From positions 56,557,378-56,621,377 of the forward strand of contig NC_057926.1 of assembly GCF_018873765.1 (NCBI RefSeq): a DNA stretch of 64,000 nucleotides, read 5' to 3'. A program made the position numbers and the translations under genes. How positions within the stretch are numbered: position 1 is the first letter of the stretch; the number at the start of each line of letters is the position of its first letter. This document shows, in pieces, positions 58,201-64,000 of this stretch. Under the pieces are notes generated by a model. That model did not search any database. It had not been told where the DNA came from and saw only the letters and a program-made list of their open reading frames with translations. The stretch is from Telopea speciosissima (Eukaryota; Streptophyta; Magnoliopsida; Proteales; Proteaceae).

Positions 58201-61200
58201 GCACAGAACACGAAAAGCATTTGTTTTTTAGTCTAAAACAGAAGTCTTGATGATGTCATCTGTACACAACAAATATTGATGCAGAATTATCACCAAACTG
58301 GGCTTCTTTTCTTAGGAATAAGTCTAGGGTTGAGATATATATATGTTAGGCCTTTGATATCAAGGGTTTTTTATGTAATAGGCCACTTTAATGAGCCTAA
58401 ACTAGGGGTATATAGATTGCATACGGGATTGGCCCAATACTTAGTTTATTTTTATGTTTTTTAATTGAACCGGTTCAAATTGGTTGCATCCAATTGGTTC
58501 AATTTAAGTGATCATGTGACTTGGTTAAGTGGTCATGCGACAACTTAAGTGGTCATGTGATGTAAGTTGGGCTGGATTAGGACTCTATAAGTCCAGCCAT
58601 GTTTTGAGTTTATTTCCTTTAGTGTTCTAGTTTCCTAGTCAGTTTAAGTTACCTAATAGGTTAGAGATAAGGATAACCTTTCCTTTTTAGTGTTTAAGTC
58701 TATTTTTGAGTCTTCTATATAAGTTTGTAAGGGAGGCCAGTATTGAATACAAATTTGATTAATGAAAAACTTTTGTTTGCTGCCATTGCTGCTGCCCTGC
58801 TCTGTTGAGTGTTGCTCCTTGTGAGTGTGCATCCTTGTGGTTCTATCAAGGTGGAAAGGGATTGGTGGAATCCGGTTGACTCCTTACGCCGTGACGGCTG
58901 GGAGGATCTTCTTCAATTCGAAGGTGGTTCTATCCTTCACATCTGTTCAAGCTGTTGCCAGTGAAATCTCCAGTAAGTTTGACACCCAATTTCTTCTTCT
59001 ATCCCTCTAATCCTTTCTCCCAATCGATCCCTTTAATTTTTGGTTTGAATCCCATAAACCCTAACTCCATTAAACCCTAGATCTTGCTGCCCAGCCATAT
59101 CTAACCATTAGAATTACTTCAAATTCAAACCACAGCCTCTCCTTAACACTGTCTATACTTGACCCAAGCTGCTGCCCCTATGTGTCTTTCAAAACCCTAA
59201 ATTCGACCTAATTTCTAAAACCCAAAACCTGAAACCCTAACCCTAATTTCTGGAATTTTGAATTCTCATCTAAAACCTAACCAAATCTAGCTTTCTAAAC
59301 TCCCCAAAACCTGCCTAGTTTAATCGTATAAACTATATTCCCATTATCCTACCCTAACCCTAGGAATTGACCTAAATCCTAGTGCTGTCCATTCGAACCA
59401 GCAGCCCCTTTTGTTATTTGATCCTATTGTTTGGCTCCTAGTAGGTCTCCTACCTATCTAGGACTACATTAGATATTTTTCCTTCTAAAGTTAACAGATG
59501 AAAAATAGGTGGATGGGATCCTCAAAAACTAAAAGGTAATCATCTACACCTTGGATGAATGATGGGAGTACTAAAAATAAGTTCGCAGGAAATTTGATGT
59601 CGTGTTTACAAGACAGAATTTCCTGGAAAATGGGAACACCATAACCAACATGATAATTCATTTCATCATTGAACAAAGGAAAAACAATGCAAAGGCAAAG
59701 AAAGATCAGGAATCCATTTACAATTTCACATGTACGGCTAGATATTACACAACAACAAGGTTGGTTTAACCATGTAGAAGGATCCATGTGACATTGCTTA
59801 ATCAGTTGCGTCTGGAAACACAAATATTTAAGATGAAATCTTAAAAAGTCTCGAGTATTACCTTTGTGAACAGCTGACTCCTTGTATGCAAAGGCTGCAA
59901 AAGCAGTGTATTTTTAGACATTATTACTAATACACAAATATAGACTATTTAACTTGCATGTGAATTAAATTTAGACATTATTACTAGTACAGACACATAG
60001 ACTCATTAACTTGTATGTATATTAAACTAATTTTGATCATTAAAAAGAATCTAAAATGTTTCAACTTGAAATCAAATATTTACCCAACAATATCATGAAA
60101 AGTAGGGATGCAAACGGATCGGATTTGGCTCGGATTTTACTACTATCCGAATTCGAATCTGTTTACCGAATGATATATCCGTATCCGATCCGATATCCGA
60201 CGGAATTTTAAAAATTAATATCATATTCGAATTTGGGAGTTTATCGGATATCCGAATATTATCCGATCCGAATAAACTATCCGATTAGTAAACGAATCTG
60301 AATCGATTACAGATTTCCGACTCCGATTACTGACTTCCGACTTAGGATTAGACAAATTACCAGAATATCCTTATAAAAGTGTTTATAATAAGGGTAATAT
60401 AGTAATATATCATATGTTTTTACAAAAATATTAAACTAAACGCATTTTACAATTGGATAGTAAGTTAACCAAAATGGAAATATCCGAATCCGAATCCGAA
60501 TGCGATTATCTTTAGGGCAGATTCAGATATTTTTCGGAAACCAAAATTCCGGATCCGGAGTCCCCTAAACGGATTTGAACACGGATCGGACACGGATACT
60601 AATGAAAAGCATTTACAGCTATTCTAAAGCAGGAACAAATTATCAAGTCCCAGATACTAAGTTGAATTATGGTCATGATTTCAGAGCCACACGACCCATA
60701 AGTCTGCAGCACTCATGTTTTGACGTGTCTCATGTAAAGAAGATCACCATCAACCATTAGATAGTCCCAGCTTAGTTGTCTAGGAAGACTTGGATCCACC
60801 CACCACATCCATCCAAGTTTCCAACGTGGCAAGAAAACATGAATTCATGGCAGAAGTCAAATTAAAAAAAAAAAAAAATCGTTAGATTTAGGTTTTCCCT
60901 TCAATTTTTTTTCCTCTGCATTTATATCGATTTTTTTTTGCCACAAACGAGATCGGAACTGGAAAATACAACTATATTTGCCACATGGCAGTGGCTGTTA
61001 TCTGACTGTTGGATAGATGGGGAATTCCCTGAATAAGCTATGAGTCAAATTTGGTGGTCCATGTCAACCGTAAGGCCCACCATGTATTGGATTTTTTCCA
61101 TTGTTTCTCCGATGGCCTTGTCCTTCAAACACTTCCAAACAAATGATAACTTTGTCAAATCATTTTTGAAGAACTATGTTAACATATGGAAATTTCAACT

Positions 61201-61897
61201 GGTCCCAAAATTAGGCCATGACTTGATAATAACTTGGACAATGTCTATTAAGGTAGACCCCTAACCAACTGGATTGCCTTCTGTCTTCTAAGTGCAAGAG
61301 AACAAAAAATAATAATAATAATAAAACCCATTTGTGTGGGCAAGGAAACACCTCATATTCAAAGAGACTTTTCCCATATATATTTATATTTGTTCCCCCC
61401 CCCCCCCCCACCAAAAAAAAATTCTCTTGAATTATTTTGCACACTTCTATTTTACTGAGATTTATGTTTACCTCATAATTGGCATCATCTGCATGGCAAT
61501 ACTATTAACAGTCACTCATACCTTTAACTGATGAACTTTTGTTTTTATCTTTAACAATGAAACAGGCAACCGAATGGTTAATGTGACAAAATAAAACTGT
61601 ATAGTTTCTGCTCAAAAGGTAATAGGGAAAATATATCAATACTTACTGCTTCTATACAACTGAAAAAGAGGCTAACTAAAGCTTTCCATTGAAGAAATGC
61701 TTCAAGCGACTGTCCCATCTGCATATTTCCAAGTGTCTTAGTAATTTAATATTTTTTCTGGGATAAACATACCACAAATGCAAGTTATATTGATATAAAC
61801 ATACCAGAAATGCAATATAAGCAAACTGGAGTTCCCCAAGAATAAATTCTTCTGCACCTCCAAAATCTTTTGCCAGTATTGTTTCTAGCAATTGCGT
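52269..61897 (-). CDS. AAR2: AAR2 splicing factor, C-terminal half (partial)
   Basis: AAR2 binds PRP8 in the cytoplasm and nucleus and holds it during U5 snRNP assembly. Seven exons fit together: 61805-61897, 61647-61718, 59862-59894, 53147-53287, 52656-52712, 52421-52516 and 52269-52328 (stop included). All are multiples of three with phase-0 introns, giving 183 residues. Family signatures are GELQFAYIAFL, MGQSLEAFLQWKALVSL, PLHTRSQLFTK, FIKVLYYQLSYGLQKD, LTWTRKLKELLEDTLGWEFQ and a final EFAPVVEILDD. No frameshift or stop is seen, so the gene looks functional. The N-terminal half (about 200 residues) is not in the window. The intron 53288-59861 is 6.6 kb because of a LINE and two LTRs, and an LTR element lies upstream of the first visible exon. 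Transcription is opposite to the embedded LINE. Confidence 0.92.
53288..55129. other. AAR2 intron sequence, nothing further recognised
   Basis: Intronic AT-rich sequence on the AAR2 minus strand. GGGTGGGGGAGC and CCCCCTCCC patches occur at 53385, 53660 and 53911. No exon or repeat end was identified. Confidence 0.5.
55130..58135 (+). pseudogene. 5'-truncated L1-type LINE, interrupted by a solo LTR
   Basis: The first part (55130-55668) encodes the C-terminal reverse-transcriptase/zf-RVT region (LAAHMNLALLSKKAWKLLQ, then GNGSSINPWSDYWI). After the LTR the frame resumes (SSGLFTVSSAYR, 57042 on) through a zinc-knuckle-like IHCPFCSLNPIDATHLFLTY and an RNase H domain with the D-E-D-D residues (SDGS, AEVLALRQALLL, VEGDN, ADSLAS). 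A stop at 58019 is followed by an A/T-rich end near 58130. In-frame stops (TAG near 55651 and near 57127) and a frameshift mark it as dead. It sits inside an AAR2 intron, antisense to that gene. Confidence 0.88.
55669..57036 (-). mobile_element. Solo LTR (element family TGATGCAG...GGACTACATT) inside the LINE
   Basis: About 1.37 kb. On the minus strand it begins TGATGCAG and ends GGACTACATTT. A perfect 5-bp duplication CACCT flanks it (55664-55668, 57037-57041), and removing it with one CACCT makes the LINE frame continuous. It matches the LTRs at 58277-59470 and 62157-63359. It has an internal duplicate ACCGCAAGGTGT block (56440, 56500). No internal retroelement sequence is left, so it is a solo LTR formed by LTR recombination. 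Confidence 0.9.
58277..59470 (+). mobile_element. LTR of the same family, opposite orientation
   Basis: 1194 bp running from TGATGCAG to GGACTACATT on the plus strand, with shared internal text GAACCGGTTCAAATTGGTTG and GGTTAGGCCTTTGATATC-like words. No internal region flanks it, so it looks like a solo LTR. A clear 5-bp duplication is not seen (AATAT on the left, AGATA on the right). Confidence 0.85.
60103..60601. mobile_element. hAT-like MITE, TAGGGATGCAAACGGATC family, in AAR2 intron
   Basis: 499 bp, with a perfect 8-bp duplication ATGAAAAG on both sides (60095-60102 and 60602-60609). The left end is TAGGGATGCAAACGGATCGG and the right end is the complement of TAGTATCCGTGTCCGATC. The interior is made of TATCCGAAT/ATCCGATCC words. 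Confidence 0.8.
60610..61646. other. Rest of the AAR2 intron
   Basis: No recognised feature. It includes a poly-A run (60866), a C run of 13 (61397-61409) and an AATAAT microsatellite (61305-61325). Confidence 0.4.
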
Positions 61898-62156
61898 CTG
61901 ACAGAAAGTAACCAACCACATAATTACCAACATCAGATGAGAGCCATAGATTAAATTTTGAAGGAATTAAAAAATGAAGGATGACAAGCAAACCACATAT
62001 TCCATATACCCATCAGTGCAAGAACTTCCATTTCAGAAATGAATAATTTGTTGGTACTTGGTATGACAGGAAAAAGTATTTGTTCAAATTCTTAGTGGAA
62101 GATCCACAACCCATGTTAAAAAAGACCAGGATTAGTGTTCTTAACAGAATATCCTT

Positions 62157-63359
62157 AATGTAGTCCTAGATAGGTAGGAGACCTACTAGGAGCCAGATAA
62201 CAGGATCAATAGCAAAAGGGGTTGCTGGTTCGAATGGGCAGCAATAGGTTTTAGGTTAATTCTAGGGTTTAGGATGGGAATTTGAGAATGGATCTTATCT
62301 AGGTTTAATATGCAGGTCTAGGGTGCTTTTATGGCATATAACTAATAGGATTTGGGAAGGCTTTAAAATTCTGCAATTCTGGACAGAATTGAGTTGCAAG
62401 TTTTGGGTTTTAATGGAGTGGAGGAATGGAGTGGAGGAATGGAGGGGATAGAGTGGGAGTTATGAGCTGGATTTTGGATCGAGTGTAGGGAGAAGTGTGG
62501 GGGATGTATGCTAGAAGTTTGGTTTGAAACTGATGGACAGATTTGAAGTTATGGAGGAATCCTAGTTAAGGTAGGGGTTGCAGGTTTAATGGAGATTAGG
62601 GTTTGATGGATGGAGGGGGGTGTGGATTAGGTTAGGCGATGAAGAGGGGAAGGATATATGTAGGAAACTAAGATTACTTACTGGTTTGATCTCCTTCAAA
62701 GGCAGCAGCAGCAGCTTGAAGAAGCTCGATTAAAGAAGAAGAAGAACCTCCCGGTACTGGACAGAAGCAAGGAGTCGCAGGAGTCCACCCACCCTATCCA
62801 CCTTGAGATCCACAAGGATATACACTCACAAAGAGCAGCAGCAATGGCAACAAGCATAAAGCTAATTTTTATTAATCAAATTCGTATTCAATGCTGACCT
62901 CCCTTACAAACTTATATAGAAGACTAAAAAATAGACTTAGACACTAAAAAGGAATGGCCTAACCCTATCCCTAACCTATTAGGTAACTTAAACTGACTAA
63001 GAAACTAGAATACTAAAGGAAATAGACTCAAAACATGGCTGGACTTATAGAGTCCTAATCCAGCCCAACTTACATCACATAACCACTTAAATTGTCACAT
63101 GACCACTTAACCAAGTCACATGATCACTTAAATTGAACCAATTGGATGCAACCAATTTGAACCGGTTCAATTAAAAAAACATAAAAATAAACTACGTATT
63201 GGACTAATCCCGTATGCAACCTATGTACCCCTAGTTTAGGCTCATTAAAGTGGCCTAATACATAGAAAACCCTTGGGAACAAAGGCCCAACATGTATATA
63301 ACCCAACCCTAAGCCTATTTCTAAAGAAATAAGCCAATTTCTATGATGAACCTGCATCA
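62157..63359 (-). mobile_element. 3' LTR of a Ty3/gypsy-like or LARD element
   Basis: About 1203 bp, same family as the two solo LTRs. On the minus strand the LTR starts TGATGCAG at 63359 and ends GGACTACATT at 62157. Directly upstream on the minus strand is a polypurine tract (TTGGGGTGAGT, about 63360-63370), which marks the internal side. The element continues beyond the right edge. It lies in the AAR2 intron upstream of the exon ending at 61897, if the N-terminal exons are beyond the window. Confidence 0.85.
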
Positions 63360-63361
63360 AC

Positions 63362-64000
63362 TCACCCCAACTTAAAAAAATTCGTCATTGAATTTTGCGC
63401 GGGGGGGGGGGGAATCAACATGTGATCAGCAGCTTTGACCATCCCCAAACAAAATTCCGATGAAGTAGGAACATTGGGGATAAAGTCTTCAATGCGTGGA
63501 GCTTGCTCTTCGAAGAACCATGGTAGCATAACAAACTCTATGTGTTCTTTCTTTGAATCAGTAGCAGCTGTCAATGTCTCGTCCATAGAGCCTTCAGTGT
63601 TAGCAACCTTCTCATCTAATGCATGAGACACAAGCTCCACCTCTTCAAGCAAAGCATCTTGAAGGTCATTGTTTTCCTTTGGAATGCTCTCAATCAACTT
63701 TTCATCTTCTACTGTTTCAGCTTTGTCTACTTTGTTCTCTTCAATAGAATCTTCTACAATTGTGTTTTGGACCTCCATATCAATTTGATGGTCAAGCTTC
63801 TCAATTATGATCTCAACTACTGGTGTAGCTTGGTCTACTTGAATTTCTTTAGCTATCGGTTCTTGAATCTCTTCAACACAAACTGCCTTAGTAGAATCTT
63901 CTGTTGGTACATCCGCCATTAGTGAAACTTCAAACACAGTCGATGCCACTTGCGTTTGAGTTGACATGTTCGGCAGTCCTGTGGTTGTACAGTCGATGTG
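63362..64000 (-). CDS. Acidic reading frame next to the polypurine tract of the LTR element (partial)
   Basis: An open minus-strand frame (at least 201 codons from the internal ATG at 63967, and open on to the window edge) ends at a TGA inside the polypurine tract. The product is rich in Glu, Val, Ile and Asp (EEIQEPIAKEIQVDQ, VEDSIEENKVDKAETVEDEK) with a Pro-rich end (DHMLIPPPPAQNSMTNFFKLG). No protease, RT or integrase motif is visible in this part. Its place, just before the 3' LTR, is where some plant gypsy-type elements carry an extra reading frame; I cannot assign it. A G-rich homopolymer (63403-63412) is antisense to it. Confidence 0.5.
   Translation of the reverse strand, partial: HIDCTTTGLPNMSTQTQVASTVFEVSLMADVPTEDSTKAVCVEEIQEPIAKEIQVDQATPVVEIIIEKLDHQIDMEVQNTIVEDSIEENKVDKAETVEDEKLIESIPKENNDLQDALLEEVELVSHALDEKVANTEGSMDETLTAATDSKKEHIEFVMLPWFFEEQAPRIEDFIPNVPTSSEFCLGMVKAADHMLIPPPPAQNSMTNFFKLG

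Noticed and set aside
62225..62245. GGTTCGAAT motif resembling a tRNA T-loop/B box
   Set aside because: Occurs inside the LTR without an A box or cloverleaf; no tRNA gene is supported anywhere in the window.

Overview
This 64 kb window is nuclear DNA of a flowering plant. Genes carry GT-AG introns, coding sequence is a small minority, and most of the rest is transposable-element debris: hAT-, Mutator- and Tourist-like MITEs, LINE 3' ends, a Ty1/copia relic, LTRs and satellite DNA. The protein families are plant ones (BGLU44-like GH1 enzymes, a farnesylated HIPP, a plant AAR2). I cannot name the species; nothing in the sequence fixes it more closely than an angiosperm with a repeat-rich genome.

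Left part (1-13.7 kb): two head-to-tail minus-strand genes for BGLU44-type family-1 glycoside hydrolases (beta-glucosidase/beta-mannosidase). The second copy (7025-13593) is complete, with 11 exons and 510 codons. The first (1-4814) lacks only its last codons at the window edge. Introns are also conserved between copies, including one GC-AG intron, so the duplication is fairly recent. Each copy has gained its own insertions, and the paralogue often supplies the empty site.

13.7-28.5 kb is gene-poor. It holds foldback elements, a 250-bp tandem duplication, three LINE 3' relics, a fragment resembling the mitovirus-type RNA polymerase reading frames of plant mitochondria, and one of two near-identical hAT MITEs with perfect 8-bp target duplications. 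The second hAT copy lies at 32.4 kb, so the pair brackets the plus-strand HIPP gene (28873-30769; metal-binding domain plus C-terminal CVVM box).

33-48 kb contains a three-exon minus-strand gene for an organelle-targeted acidic/basic protein with three W-[TS]-G-S repeats (36707-38745), a small intronless conserved plant gene (43817-44239), several MITEs, and a broken Ty1/copia relic (45.5-47.1 kb).

48-51.4 kb is a 58-bp tandem satellite of about 40 units with a higher-order repeat at its left end and a 522-bp-period duplication at its right end.

52.3-61.9 kb contains the last seven exons of AAR2, the U5 snRNP assembly/splicing factor, on the minus strand. They fit together in frame with all introns phase 0. 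One intron is swollen to 6.6 kb by a LINE that was itself split by a solo LTR (5-bp target duplication), plus a second LTR of the same family in the opposite orientation. A third LTR with a polypurine tract and an acidic reading frame lies upstream of the first visible exon. The N-terminal exons of AAR2 are presumably beyond the right edge.

The genes do not form a pathway. The main interest is in gene structure and transposon history: paralogue empty sites, nested insertions inside a housekeeping gene, and the satellite.
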